From assembly GCF_022549495.1 (NCBI RefSeq), contig NZ_JAKZGD010000003.1, positions 62,001-126,000 on the forward strand: a stretch of 64,000 nucleotides of DNA, read 5' to 3'. Below are positions 1 through 7,714 of the stretch, piece by piece. This stretch comes from Acinetobacter sp. ANC 4805 (lineage in GTDB: Bacteria > Pseudomonadota > Gammaproteobacteria > Pseudomonadales > Moraxellaceae). The notes beneath the pieces were generated by a model. That model was not told where the DNA came from. It was given only the letters and a program-made list of their open reading frames with translations, and did not search any database. Made by a program: the position numbers and the translations under genes. The first letter of the stretch is position 1; the number at the start of each line of letters is the position of its first letter.

Positions 1-692
1 TTCATTCTCAAGCACATAAAGGCTCAATTGACGCATATCTAGTGCGCTATGGTGTTGATGTAGAACAGCAATATAAACGTGTCGTCAATCTGTTTGATCA
101 TGTATTAGCGGACAAACCTTTAGGGTTTAAGTTACCGAAATCATGGCAAAGACCTTGGTTGAATGCACGTGTTGGACTTGTGGCTGCTGCGGAACATTTT
201 ACCTCAGCAATTGGTCAATATGTTTTGACACGCTCTGATTGGGAAGCTCGCGGGGGTGATCCTGTGGTCAGTGATTTATTCACTTGGCACAGTGCTGAAG
301 AAGTTGAACATCGCACGGTTGCTTATGATGTTTATCAGCATATTTCGGGGAGTTATTTATTGCGTATTGCGGTAATGGCGGTGACAGCACCTATTTTTAC
401 TTACCTGATGGCAGCGGGTACGGTGCAGCTTGCGCAAGATGATCCATTGATTCCGAAGCAGCAAAAAAGCTTATGGCGACCTGCATTTTGGAAGGCTTGG
501 CATCGTTCGGATTTAAATGGTTATATGCCTGGCCCTGTGTGGTTTTTTACCACCAGTTTGCGGTTCTTTAAACCCAATTATCATCCATATTACGAAGCTT
601 CAACGGAGCTTGCACAAAGCTATTTGGCTCAATCTGCGGGTGTACTTGCTCATCAGCAAAAAGCAGAGACTTTGACACAGGTGCAGTCATGA
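1..692 (+). CDS. Metal-dependent hydrolase family protein (COG3687-like), 5' end outside the window
   Basis: The reading frame is open to the first base (codons begin at base 3), so the start lies outside the window. The fragment contains the motif HSAEEVEHRTVAYDVY, whose acidic and histidine residues are typical of the predicted metal-dependent hydrolase family PF10118. A hydrophobic stretch around IAVMAVTAPIFTYLMAA suggests membrane association. The stop overlaps the start of the next gene by 4 bp, indicating translational coupling with the alpha/beta hydrolase. The substrate is unknown; the neighbours (hydrolase, thioesterase, GST, SDR) suggest lipid or xenobiotic metabolism. The family call is fairly safe, the role is inference. 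Confidence 0.72.
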   Translation, partial: HSQAHKGSIDAYLVRYGVDVEQQYKRVVNLFDHVLADKPLGFKLPKSWQRPWLNARVGLVAAAEHFTSAIGQYVLTRSDWEARGGDPVVSDLFTWHSAEEVEHRTVAYDVYQHISGSYLLRIAVMAVTAPIFTYLMAAGTVQLAQDDPLIPKQQKSLWRPAFWKAWHRSDLNGYMPGPVWFFTTSLRFFKPNYHPYYEASTELAQSYLAQSAGVLAHQQKAETLTQVQS

Positions 693-1600
693 ATCATTTT
701 GAAAAAACCAAGCATTATGTGCATTCAGGCAATATCTGTTTAGCAGCTTATCATTGGGGGCGTTTAGATACGGACCGAGAAACAATCGTATTGGTACATG
801 GTTATCCTGACGCTGCCGATGTCTGGCAGTTAGTTGCTGAACGCTTAGCAGTTGATTTCAATGTGGTTGCTTATGATGTAAGAGGCACAGGATTATCTGA
901 TATTCCTGAAACCACGCAAGGCTATGCATTTGATTATTTAGTACAAGACTTATCTCGAGTCATTCAAGCAATGAGTCCTAACCAAGCCATTCATTTAGTT
1001 GGCCATGATTGGGGTGCTTTGCAAGCTTGGGAAGCCGTATTAGGGGATCGTTTAAAGTCTCAAATTGCCTCTTATACCGCATTAGCACCGAGTGCAGATC
1101 ATGTAGGGTGGTGGTTTCAGCGTCAATTGGCTCAACGAAATTTTCAAGGCTACTTTAATGTCGCCAAGCGTATAACCGCATCTGGTTATATGGCGATGTT
1201 TCAGATGCCGATACTGCCTGAACTGACGTGGCATTTAGGCTTAGATAAGCTGTGGTCAACGCTTGTGGGTTATTTAGAAAATACCACGGTCGAAGTAAGC
1301 CCGACACAACTGAGAAATGCAAAAAGCGGTCTGGGGCTATATCGTCAGAATTTAGTAAAACCACTTTTGAATCCTTCACGCCGTCGCACCACCATTCCTG
1401 TGCAGATGTTATTGATGAATCAAGATCCGTTTGTACCCTTGTCATTGAGTCAAGGCATGCAGGAATGGGTTCAGGATATTCGCTATACCGAAGTGAGCGC
1501 AGGGCATTGGGGAATTCTAAGTCAGCCACAGCCGATTGCAGAAAAGATTCAGAAATTTGTGCAATCCATGTCAGAAAATAGACCAAAGCAAATTGTTTAA
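689..1600 (+). CDS. Alpha/beta fold hydrolase (epoxide hydrolase-like)
   Basis: The 303-residue protein has the alpha/beta hydrolase core: an HGYP oxyanion motif near residue 38, the strand motif VAYDVRGTGLSD, a nucleophile elbow GHDWG around residue 108 and a catalytic histidine in SAGHWG near residue 271. An aspartate nucleophile in GHDWG is typical of epoxide hydrolase and haloalkane dehalogenase-like members, so water-mediated opening through an alkyl-enzyme ester is likely. There is no signal peptide, so it is cytoplasmic. It overlaps the upstream gene by 4 bp. The substrate cannot be named from sequence. Confidence 0.82.
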   Translation: MNHFEKTKHYVHSGNICLAAYHWGRLDTDRETIVLVHGYPDAADVWQLVAERLAVDFNVVAYDVRGTGLSDIPETTQGYAFDYLVQDLSRVIQAMSPNQAIHLVGHDWGALQAWEAVLGDRLKSQIASYTALAPSADHVGWWFQRQLAQRNFQGYFNVAKRITASGYMAMFQMPILPELTWHLGLDKLWSTLVGYLENTTVEVSPTQLRNAKSGLGLYRQNLVKPLLNPSRRRTTIPVQMLLMNQDPFVPLSLSQGMQEWVQDIRYTEVSAGHWGILSQPQPIAEKIQKFVQSMSENRPKQIV

Positions 1601-1635
1601 ACACTTTATTTCACATAGAAAATGAGATCAAACAG

Positions 1636-2075
1636 ATGAAAACTCCAAATCAAATGACGGGTTTAGAAATCATGCAGGCATTTCAACAAGGTTTAGTGCC
1701 GCCACCAGGAATTGCTAAAACAATGGGTATGGAGGGTGTTGCTGAAGTTGAATATGGGCGGATTGTATTTATTGCGATTGCAGATGAACGACATACCAAT
1801 CCTTTAGGGGGCGTACATGGTGGTTTTGCTGCAACAGTATTAGATTCGGTGACGGGTTGTGCAACGCATACTGTGCTAGCAGCAGGTGAGGGTTATGGTA
1901 CGACGATTTAGCCATCAAAATGTGCCGTCCAATGCCATTTAATAAAAAACTCATCGCTGAAGGAAAAGTGATTAATGTTGGACGCAATTTGGTGATTTCT
2001 GAAGGTTATTTGCGTGATGAGGAAGGAAAATTATATGCCCATGCCACAGCAACCAATATGGTGATCCGTACTTAA
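1636..2075 (+). pseudogene. PaaI-family hotdog thioesterase, broken by a frameshift
   Basis: The first frame (1636-1911) encodes 91 residues with the hotdog thioesterase motif NPLGGVHGGFAATVLDSVTGCA, then stops at TAG 1909-1911. Translation resumes in another frame at about 1908 with LAIKMCRPMPFNKKL and continues to TAA at 2073-2075 with the expected C-terminal hotdog strands (VINVGRNLVISEGYL, then ATATNMVIRT). Together the halves make a full-length PaaI-like acyl-CoA thioesterase of about 146 residues. The breakpoint ATTTA could derive from ATTGATTTA by a 4-nt loss between ATT repeats, restoring T-I-D-L. Either the gene is recently inactivated or the assembly has an error. Confidence 0.75.
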
Positions 2076-2138
2076 TCAATGTATTAGGCAGTATGTAGGT
2101 TCTGAATCGAAACTAAAATAAATTGTTGGAGATGAAAG

Positions 2139-2597
2139 ATGCAAACCAATTTTTACGCTCGTCATTTCAATAAAGTAATGACTTTAATGGGATTGGGTTT
2201 TATTTCTTTTTTTGGTATTGCTTTATTCGCCATACTATTTGGTTGGACTGATCATTTATTAAAAAATGAGGTCGGAAGACTGATTTTACGTTTAATTCGA
2301 TGGGGCGGTGTAGAACCACATGCTGAACACTATGAAGCCATGATCTCGATTATTTATGTTGTTTGGGGATGGTTTCTGCTCAAGATTGCCAAGTTTCCTG
2401 AGAAAAATATCGCATTCTTGGATTTTACCGCAATCGCAAATATTGGTCATTTTGGATTAATGACAGCAATGGCATTGGTCATGCCGAATGAAAAAATACA
2501 TCTATTGGGCGATTTGCTTTTAGGTTGGAGCATATTAGTGTTATTTATCGTATTTTGGCTTCCGACTCGCCGAAGTATTTTGCAAGAAACACAATAA
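2139..2597 (+). CDS. Small integral membrane protein of unknown function (DUF6632-like)
   Basis: The 152-residue protein has about four hydrophobic segments: roughly residues 18-36, 70-85, 93-113 and 122-140. There is no signal peptide and no catalytic motif that I recognise. The start has a purine-rich GGAGATG upstream (near 2128). It lies in the same direction as the genes around it, 63 bp after the broken thioesterase and 16 bp before the GST gene, so it is probably part of the same transcript. A relation to the DUF6632 membrane family is a weak guess. Confidence 0.6.
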   Translation: MQTNFYARHFNKVMTLMGLGFISFFGIALFAILFGWTDHLLKNEVGRLILRLIRWGGVEPHAEHYEAMISIIYVVWGWFLLKIAKFPEKNIAFLDFTAIANIGHFGLMTAMALVMPNEKIHLLGDLLLGWSILVLFIVFWLPTRRSILQETQ

Positions 2598-2613
2598 TTG
2601 ACAGGAAAAAAGA

Positions 2614-3297
2614 ATGAAAAATTCAGTTGTTTTACATCAGTGGGAAATCTCACCGTTCTGCCAAAAAGTTGCTCGAATGTTGAAGTTCAAAGGCATTGCC
2701 TATGAAACCGTCAATTACAATGGGGTTTTAGGTGCGAAAGTGCCGATGTTGAGCAAAGTCGGTAAAGTACCTGTACTGGATATTAATGGTCAACGGATTC
2801 AAGACAGTACGCGTATCGCTCGTTATTTGGATGAGACTTATCCTGAATTACCTCGTTTATATCCAGCAGATCCTTTGCACAAAGCCTATGTTGAACTTTG
2901 GGAAGATTGGGCAGATGAGCTGCTATATTTCTATGAAATTCATTTCCGCGTGAGTGATGCTGAAGCATTCAATCATGCTGTGGCAATTAGTGCTGAAGGT
3001 CGTCCTAAGCATGAAGTTATTTTACTGAAACCTTTATTGAAATCAGCCTTGAGTTTGCAGTTAACAATGCAAGGTACAGGACGTATGGCAAAAGTGGATA
3101 TTGAGGCTGAATTTATTCGACATTTGGAACGACTTGAGTTGGTCTTGAGCAAAACGGGTTGGCTTGTTGGCGAGGTAAAAACGTTAGCTGACATCTCAGT
3201 TGGTTCACAGCTTCTGGAAATCGTACGTACTAATAAAGTATGGGGCGCAAAAATTAACAGCTATCCGCATATTGCACAATGGATTGTCCAATTATGA
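2614..3297 (+). CDS. Glutathione S-transferase family protein
   Basis: The 227-residue protein begins with a thioredoxin-like GST N-terminal domain: the active-site region HQWEISPFCQKVARMLKFKG (residues 8-27), the cis-proline motif GKVPVLDING and the glutathione gamma-glutamyl contact DSTRIARYLDE. An alpha-helical C-terminal domain follows. Members conjugate glutathione or act as thiol-dependent reductases in the cytosol. An AGGAAAA ribosome binding site precedes the ATG. The stop overlaps the next start as ATGA, indicating coupling to the SDR gene. The specific electrophile is unknown. Confidence 0.8.
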   Translation: MKNSVVLHQWEISPFCQKVARMLKFKGIAYETVNYNGVLGAKVPMLSKVGKVPVLDINGQRIQDSTRIARYLDETYPELPRLYPADPLHKAYVELWEDWADELLYFYEIHFRVSDAEAFNHAVAISAEGRPKHEVILLKPLLKSALSLQLTMQGTGRMAKVDIEAEFIRHLERLELVLSKTGWLVGEVKTLADISVGSQLLEIVRTNKVWGAKINSYPHIAQWIVQL

Positions 3298-4067
3298 GTA
3301 TGCCAAGTAACAGCATAAAACTAACCAATCCGATACCATGTGCGGTGGTGATTGGTGTAGGTGCTCAGCAAGGCATTGGTGCGGCAGTCGCACGACGTTT
3401 CGCACAAGCAGGTCTAAAAGTCTATGTGGTCGGGCGTACTTTACAAAAAGTTGAAGATGTCGCCGCTGAAATTCGATTACATGGTGGAATGGCAATCGCA
3501 AAATCGTTAGATGCCGAAGACCCTGTGCAAATTCAGATTTTGTTTGACTCGATCAATCATTCAGATGAACAGATTGCAGCAGTGATTCATAATGTCGGTG
3601 GTAATGTTCCTTCAATTTTCCTAAAAACGTCGCTTCAGTTTTTTACGCAAATGTGGCGTTCTACTTTTTTATCTGCCTATTGGGTATCGCAAAGTAGCCT
3701 AAAGATCTTTGAACAGCAACAAAAGGGCACTTTGATCTTTACTGGAGCAAGTGCCTCAATACGAGGAAAACCATTTTTCGCAGCTTTTACCATGGGGAAG
3801 TCAGCATTAAGATCATATGCTTTAAATCTTGCACAATGCTATAAATCGCAAAATATTCATGTGGCACATGTGGTGGTTGATGGCATGGTCGATGGTGATC
3901 GTGTCAATAAGGCTTTATTCGGCTTAGGGCGTTTGGCTCGGTTGACGCGCGGAACAGGTGGTTTAAATATCGAAGCAATCGCTGAAAATTATTGGATGCT
4001 GTATCAACAAAGTAGTGATTTATGGACACATGAATTGGATCTACGTCCGTATCAGGAGCGATTCTAA
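3294..4067 (+). CDS. SDR family oxidoreductase with Phe in place of the catalytic Tyr
   Basis: A Rossmann protein of about 257 residues. The cofactor motif GVGAQQGIGAAVARRFA, the NADP-type arginine in VVGRT and the NVGG strand are present, with the SDR serine in FTGASAS. At the YxxxK position the protein has FTMGK, keeping Lys but replacing Tyr with Phe. From memory, a related SDR subfamily has F-A-x-G-K here, so this may be a family trait. I chose ATG 3294, which overlaps the GST stop as ATGA; an in-frame ATG at 3279 is also possible. NAD(P)H-linked reduction of a lipid or xenobiotic carbonyl is likely but unproven. Confidence 0.78.
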   Translation: MSMPSNSIKLTNPIPCAVVIGVGAQQGIGAAVARRFAQAGLKVYVVGRTLQKVEDVAAEIRLHGGMAIAKSLDAEDPVQIQILFDSINHSDEQIAAVIHNVGGNVPSIFLKTSLQFFTQMWRSTFLSAYWVSQSSLKIFEQQQKGTLIFTGASASIRGKPFFAAFTMGKSALRSYALNLAQCYKSQNIHVAHVVVDGMVDGDRVNKALFGLGRLARLTRGTGGLNIEAIAENYWMLYQQSSDLWTHELDLRPYQERF

Positions 4068-4068
4068 G

Positions 4069-4758
4069 ATGAAAAAAATATTCACACGATTGTTTCAACG
4101 GCAGTCAAAACAGCAAGCTTGTATTGTCCTAATAGGCGATGACATCCATTCACTTAGCCAAGTTTGTATCGAACAGCATAAGCATAAAGCAATGCATGTC
4201 TATCAGGTGTTACATGATGCCAAGCAAAATTCGGTAAAGATTGAATGCCAAAACTCTGAATTAACGCTTGTCTATTTGAACTTAACCAATCAGATGACTT
4301 TAAAAGATTTGATGCAGCATATTCGACAGCAAGCACATCAGATTGAATTATGTATATTTCAGTCTAGCTTTCATCCACATCCTCAAAAAGAAACTGACTT
4401 CACTCAACAGATTGAACAGCAGTGGCAAAATACGGGACTAAGTGCTGTCAGTGTTTCACAAATCATGATCAAGCAGATGCTTCATCAGCAAGGTGGCACA
4501 TTGATTTTTCTTGGAGGGCAACCGACGATGGCGGCACATGTTGATCTTCTGAGTCAAAGCATGTTTGCAGGTATTCGAGCATTATCACAATCTTTGGCGA
4601 GAGAGTTTCATCCGAAAGGGATTCATATTGCGTATTGTATGCTGCCTGATTGGGATAGCCAAAATAAGTCATTGATGACATCAGTTCAGAATCTTTGTTG
4701 GCATATTTATCAACAACCTGAGTCGACTTGGAGTCAGGAACTTAGTATGAATATTTAG
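4069..4758 (+). CDS. Degenerate SDR-like protein (probable pseudoenzyme)
   Basis: This 229-residue protein starts at ATG 4069, with the AGGAG in TATCAGGAGCG (about 4053-4058) upstream and the previous stop at 4065-4067. The C-terminal half resembles the preceding SDR: GGTLIFLGG, MFAGIRALSQSLAREF and KGIHIAYCMLPDW align with its equivalents. The N-terminal half lacks a GxxxGxG cofactor loop, and the YxxxK position has become SMFAG, so cofactor and catalytic residues are gone. It looks like a diverged tandem duplicate. It may be a structural partner of the active SDR, or be decaying; sequence alone cannot decide. Confidence 0.6.
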   Translation: MKKIFTRLFQRQSKQQACIVLIGDDIHSLSQVCIEQHKHKAMHVYQVLHDAKQNSVKIECQNSELTLVYLNLTNQMTLKDLMQHIRQQAHQIELCIFQSSFHPHPQKETDFTQQIEQQWQNTGLSAVSVSQIMIKQMLHQQGGTLIFLGGQPTMAAHVDLLSQSMFAGIRALSQSLAREFHPKGIHIAYCMLPDWDSQNKSLMTSVQNLCWHIYQQPESTWSQELSMNI

Positions 4759-4988
4759 TCTATGTTGCATTTAAGGGGTAAATCAAAAGTGATCAGTGTC
4801 AAGGTGACTTGATCTGAGGATAAATCAATCGTCCAAATGTTTTTTGGCATAGCCATTGCTTAATGCTTGTTGAAAAATATCTATGCCCAGACTCTAGCAA
4901 TCGATACAAAGCATTTTTTCGTCTTATTCGTTCCTAATACACATTTGACGAGATTTTTTGTATTTCTGGAGTAAAATCTTTTACTTAT

Positions 4989-5012
4989 CGCTATGTTTTT
5001 GAGAATATATCG
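4989..5012. promoter_or_regulatory. ModE-like dyad, distal copy
   Basis: Half-sites CGCTAT and ATATCG bound a 24-bp interval that is 20/24 identical to the copy at 5269-5292. The half-sites resemble the general form of ModE (molybdate repressor) sites, CGnTAT...ATAnCG. It lies about 300 bp upstream of modA. Assignment to ModE is inference; no modE gene is in the window. Confidence 0.45.
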
Positions 5013-5268
5013 TTAAGTATGAAGCGTATTTTATCATTCTGACCTCAATAAAATTAGAATCTTTAAAATGCGATCTTTGCAAAAGGGGAAAAGTTTTATG
5101 ATCTGGATTGCACTAAATTGAGCTGTTTTTAATTTCTGCACCAAACTGGGAAGAACTCATATTGGGTTAAATTGAATTTTGTCATGTAGTGAAATTTTGT
5201 TTGACTCGTAACATCATTAAAAATAGCAAAACCTTAATCTCTGTTATTTTTAGCATATTTTTATCTTT

Positions 5269-5292
5269 CGATATGTTTATAAAAATATATCG
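5269..5292. promoter_or_regulatory. ModE-like dyad, proximal copy over the modA leader
   Basis: Half-sites CGATAT and ATATCG span 24 bp, extended by one more complementary pair to 5268-5293. The site ends 20 bp before the modA ATG, so a bound repressor would block transcription or early elongation. It differs from the distal copy at only four positions. Confidence 0.5.
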
Positions 5293-5312
5293 ATTTATGA
5301 AGGAAAAGTGGT

Positions 5313-6083
5313 ATGTCGATAAATATGAAAGCAATCCGTATTTTATGTACTGTTTTCGGTTGTAGTGTATTTGCCAGCAGCAATGTGTTCGCAAATGAAT
5401 CTGTAACCGTATACGCCGCAGCAAGTTTAACCAATGCGGTGAATGAATTAGATGCGATTTATGAACAAAAAAATAAAGTTGAAGTAAAGACTTCTTATGC
5501 GGGTTCTTCAACGCTAGCTAAGCAGATTGAAGCAGGTGCGCCAGCTGATGTTTTTATTTCGGCAGATGTGCAATGGATGGATTATTTACAAAATAAGCAG
5601 CTTGTTTCAGCAAGTGATCGTGTGAATTTATTGGGTAATCGTCTAGTACTCATTACTCCAAAAGATCGTCCAATTAAATTAAAAATGGATAAAAACGTTG
5701 ATCCGAATAAAGTGATTCAAGGTAAACTCTGTACGGGCGATACCAAAAGTGTGCCCGTGGGTAAATATGCAAAGCAAGCGCTTACATCATTAGGATGGTG
5801 GGATAAACTTGAGCCACGTTTGGTGGAAACAGAAGATGTGCGAGCTGCTTTGAATTTTGTAGCGCGTGGTGAATGTCAGGTGGGTATTGTGTATGCGACC
5901 GATGCTGCGATCAGTAAAGATGTTGTGGTCGCAGGTATATTCCCTGAGAATACGCATCCACCGATTATTTATCCGATGGGTCTCGTCAAGAAGAATGCTG
6001 AGTCGATGAAATTCTATAAATTTTTACAAAGTAGTCAGGCAAAGACAGTATTTAAAAAATATGGTTTTAGCGTACTCAAGTAA
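5313..6083 (+). CDS. modA: Molybdate ABC transporter, periplasmic binding protein ModA
   Basis: The 256-residue precursor has a signal peptide of about 27 residues (IRILCTVFGCSVFASSNVFA-NE) and the ModA signature VTVYAAASLTNAVNEL followed by YAGSSTLAKQIEAGAPADVFISAD. This covers the oxyanion-binding serines and the conserved ISAD segment. It captures molybdate or tungstate in the periplasm and delivers it to ModBC for molybdenum cofactor synthesis. The start is supported by AAGGAAAAG 5-13 bases upstream. It is the first gene of modABC, with 7 bp to modB. Two ModE-like dyads lie upstream. Confidence 0.93.
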   Translation: MSINMKAIRILCTVFGCSVFASSNVFANESVTVYAAASLTNAVNELDAIYEQKNKVEVKTSYAGSSTLAKQIEAGAPADVFISADVQWMDYLQNKQLVSASDRVNLLGNRLVLITPKDRPIKLKMDKNVDPNKVIQGKLCTGDTKSVPVGKYAKQALTSLGWWDKLEPRLVETEDVRAALNFVARGECQVGIVYATDAAISKDVVVAGIFPENTHPPIIYPMGLVKKNAESMKFYKFLQSSQAKTVFKKYGFSVLK

Positions 6084-6090
6084 CTGAATC

Positions 6091-6777
6091 ATGATGCTGA
6101 CTCCTGAAGAACTCGATGTACTCAAGCTGTCATGTAAAGTGGCAGCAACCTGTCTTATATTTAGTTTGATTCCTGCTATTTTGATTGCTTGGGTTTTGGC
6201 TCGAAAAGAGTTTTGGGGAAAATCACTGTTTGAAACTGTAGTGTTTTTACCTTTGGTTTTACCTCCCGTCGTACCAGGTTATTTGCTGTTGCAATTGTTT
6301 GGTAATCGAGGACTTCTGGGGCAATACCTTGCACCCTTGGGTCTAGAGTTTGCTTTTAATTGGAAAGGGGCTGTGTTGGCTTCTGCGGTGATGGGCTTTC
6401 CCTTATTGGTACAATCAATTCGACTCGCCATTGAACTGGTCGACCAGCGTTTAGAAATGGCTGCAAAAACGTTAGGTGCATCTTCCTTCGGGGCATTCAT
6501 GCAGGTGACATTACCTCTTGCCAGTAGTGGTATTTTGGTGGGGAGCATTTTATGTTTTTGTCGAAGTTTGGGTGAGTTTGGTGCGACCATTACTTTTGTC
6601 GGCAATATTGCCAGTGAAACACGGACACTGCCTTTAGCAATGTATAGTCTGATGCAGCAACCTGATACTGAAGCAGCAGTATGGCGATTGATTATCTTGT
6701 CTTTGTCTGTGGCGTTTTTTGCATTGTGGTTTGCGCAATGGTTCAATCGTTATCAAAAAAATAAGCGTGGGCATTAA
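6091..6777 (+). CDS. modB: Molybdate ABC transporter permease ModB
   Basis: The 228-residue inner-membrane protein has five to six hydrophobic segments and the ABC permease coupling motif MAAKTLGASSFGAFMQVTLP (about residues 124-143), followed by SLGEFGATITFVGN, a hallmark of ModB/CysT-type permeases. It forms the channel for molybdate handed over by ModA. The gene starts 7 bp after modA and ends 2 bp before modC, so the three form one operon. Length matches the family. Confidence 0.93.
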   Translation: MMLTPEELDVLKLSCKVAATCLIFSLIPAILIAWVLARKEFWGKSLFETVVFLPLVLPPVVPGYLLLQLFGNRGLLGQYLAPLGLEFAFNWKGAVLASAVMGFPLLVQSIRLAIELVDQRLEMAAKTLGASSFGAFMQVTLPLASSGILVGSILCFCRSLGEFGATITFVGNIASETRTLPLAMYSLMQQPDTEAAVWRLIILSLSVAFFALWFAQWFNRYQKNKRGH

Positions 6778-6779
6778 CG

Positions 6780-7397
6780 ATGATCGATTGTCATATCCAA
6801 CTCAAACAAGGGCAATTTGATCTTGATCAACGCTTTCAGTCTGATCAGTCCGTGATTGGTTTATTTGGGGCTTCTGGTTCAGGCAAAACCACGATTTTAC
6901 ATAGCATTGCAGGCTTAGTTACGCCGCAAGCAGGTTGGATCAAAATCAAAAATCAAACATGGTTTGATCAGGTACAGAAAATTAATCTGAGTACACAACA
7001 ACGTCGTATTGGTCTTGTCTTTCAGGATGCGCAGTTATTCCCGCATAAAAACGTCAAGCAGAATCTATTGTTTGGATTTAAGCATATTCAACCGCAGCAA
7101 CGTCAGTTTGAAGTGGACTATATTATTGAGTTACTCAAGTTAGAACATCTGATTGAGCGAATGCCCATCAAACTATCTGGCGGGGAAAAACAGCGTGTCG
7201 CATTGGGACGAGCATTGCTGTATTCACCACAATTGTTGTTATTAGATGAGCCACTTTCTGCATTGGATGCAGCACATAAAGCAGAGATCATTCCTTTTTT
7301 TCAAAGGGTCAAACAGGAATTAGGCATCCCAATGTTATATGTCAGTCATGATAAATCTGAGATTGAGCAGCTTACCCATGAGATTTGGTATTTATAA
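6780..7397 (+). CDS. modC: Molybdate ABC transporter ATPase ModC (short form, no MOP/TOBE domain)
   Basis: The 205-residue ATPase has Walker A GASGSGKTT near residue 31, signature LSGGEKQRVALGRAL near residue 131, Walker B LLLLDEPLSALD and switch histidine VSHD. It powers ModAB. It stops at once after the ATPase core, whereas Escherichia coli ModC (about 350 residues) carries a C-terminal MOP/TOBE domain that binds molybdate, so that regulatory domain is missing. The 3' end overlaps the convergent rcnR-like gene by 6 bp. The function is well supported by the operon. Confidence 0.88.
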   Translation: MIDCHIQLKQGQFDLDQRFQSDQSVIGLFGASGSGKTTILHSIAGLVTPQAGWIKIKNQTWFDQVQKINLSTQQRRIGLVFQDAQLFPHKNVKQNLLFGFKHIQPQQRQFEVDYIIELLKLEHLIERMPIKLSGGEKQRVALGRALLYSPQLLLLDEPLSALDAAHKAEIIPFFQRVKQELGIPMLYVSHDKSEIEQLTHEIWYL

Positions 7398-7658
7398 ATA
7401 GCGCTGTAATAAGGCCAGAAATTTCTGGACTTCCTCATCATTGACATGATCAACATCTTTTAATACATGCTCTTTCAAGTGCAATTCCATCAGTTGATTT
7501 ATTAAACCATTGACTGCGCCTTTGACTGCAGCAACTTGCTGTAACACGTCTATACATGAACTTTCAGGATTTAATAAGGACTTTTCTACCGCCGTCATTT
7601 GTCCTTGAATCCGTTTCACACGATTTAAAATTTTCTTGTCATGATGTAGATGAGACAT
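7392..7658 (-). CDS. dmeR: Metal-sensing repressor, RcnR/CsoR family (DmeR-like, Ni/Co type)
   Basis: The 88-residue all-helical DUF156 protein contains RIQGQMTAVEKSL and QQVAAVKGAVNGLI. The metal-site residues are His3, Cys35, His60 and His64, which match the H-C-H-H set of the nickel/cobalt sensor RcnR rather than the Cys-His-Cys set of copper CsoR. It is divergent from a DmeF-type Co/Ni efflux gene, and the 56-bp gap holds a G-tract dyad of RcnR type. The likely mechanism is repression that is relieved when Co(II) or Ni(II) binds. The symbol follows the dmeR-dmeF arrangement known in Rhizobiales; orthology is inference. Confidence 0.82.
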   Translation of the reverse strand: MSHLHHDKKILNRVKRIQGQMTAVEKSLLNPESSCIDVLQQVAAVKGAVNGLINQLMELHLKEHVLKDVDHVNDEEVQKFLALLQRYL

Positions 7659-7677
7659 ACTTTTTTTCCAAAAAAAT

Positions 7678-7698
7678 ATATACTAGGGGGGAGTATAT
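7678..7698. promoter_or_regulatory. RcnR-type operator between dmeR and dmeF
   Basis: Inverted arms ATATACT (7678-7684) and AGTATAT (7692-7698) flank the spacer AGGGGGG. This is the TACT-G-tract-AGTA layout of RcnR/CsoR-family operators. It lies between the two divergent start codons (7658 and 7715), where one bound tetramer could control both genes. Confidence 0.75.
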
Positions 7699-7714
7699 TT
7701 GAAAGCTAAAACAA

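Larger units (their letters stand above)
4759..5312. other. Intergenic region upstream of modA (about 550 bp)
   Basis: No convincing gene is seen here. The stretch is AT-rich and holds two copies of a 24-bp near-palindrome (4989-5012 and 5269-5292), described separately. The ribosome binding site of modA (AAGGAAAAG) is at about 5300-5308. Confidence 0.6.

Noticed and set aside
1155..1604. Minus-strand open frame inside the alpha/beta hydrolase gene
   Set aside because: It lies fully within a gene with clear catalytic motifs and has no family features.
6279..6746. Long open frame antisense to modB
   Set aside because: It mirrors the codon structure of a well-supported permease gene, has no ribosome binding site and shows no recognisable family.
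7392..7658. Copper (CsoR) or formaldehyde (FrmR) sensor
   Set aside because: The metal-site residues are H-C-H-H as in RcnR, and the neighbour is a Co/Ni-type CDF pump, not a copper ATPase or formaldehyde dehydrogenase.
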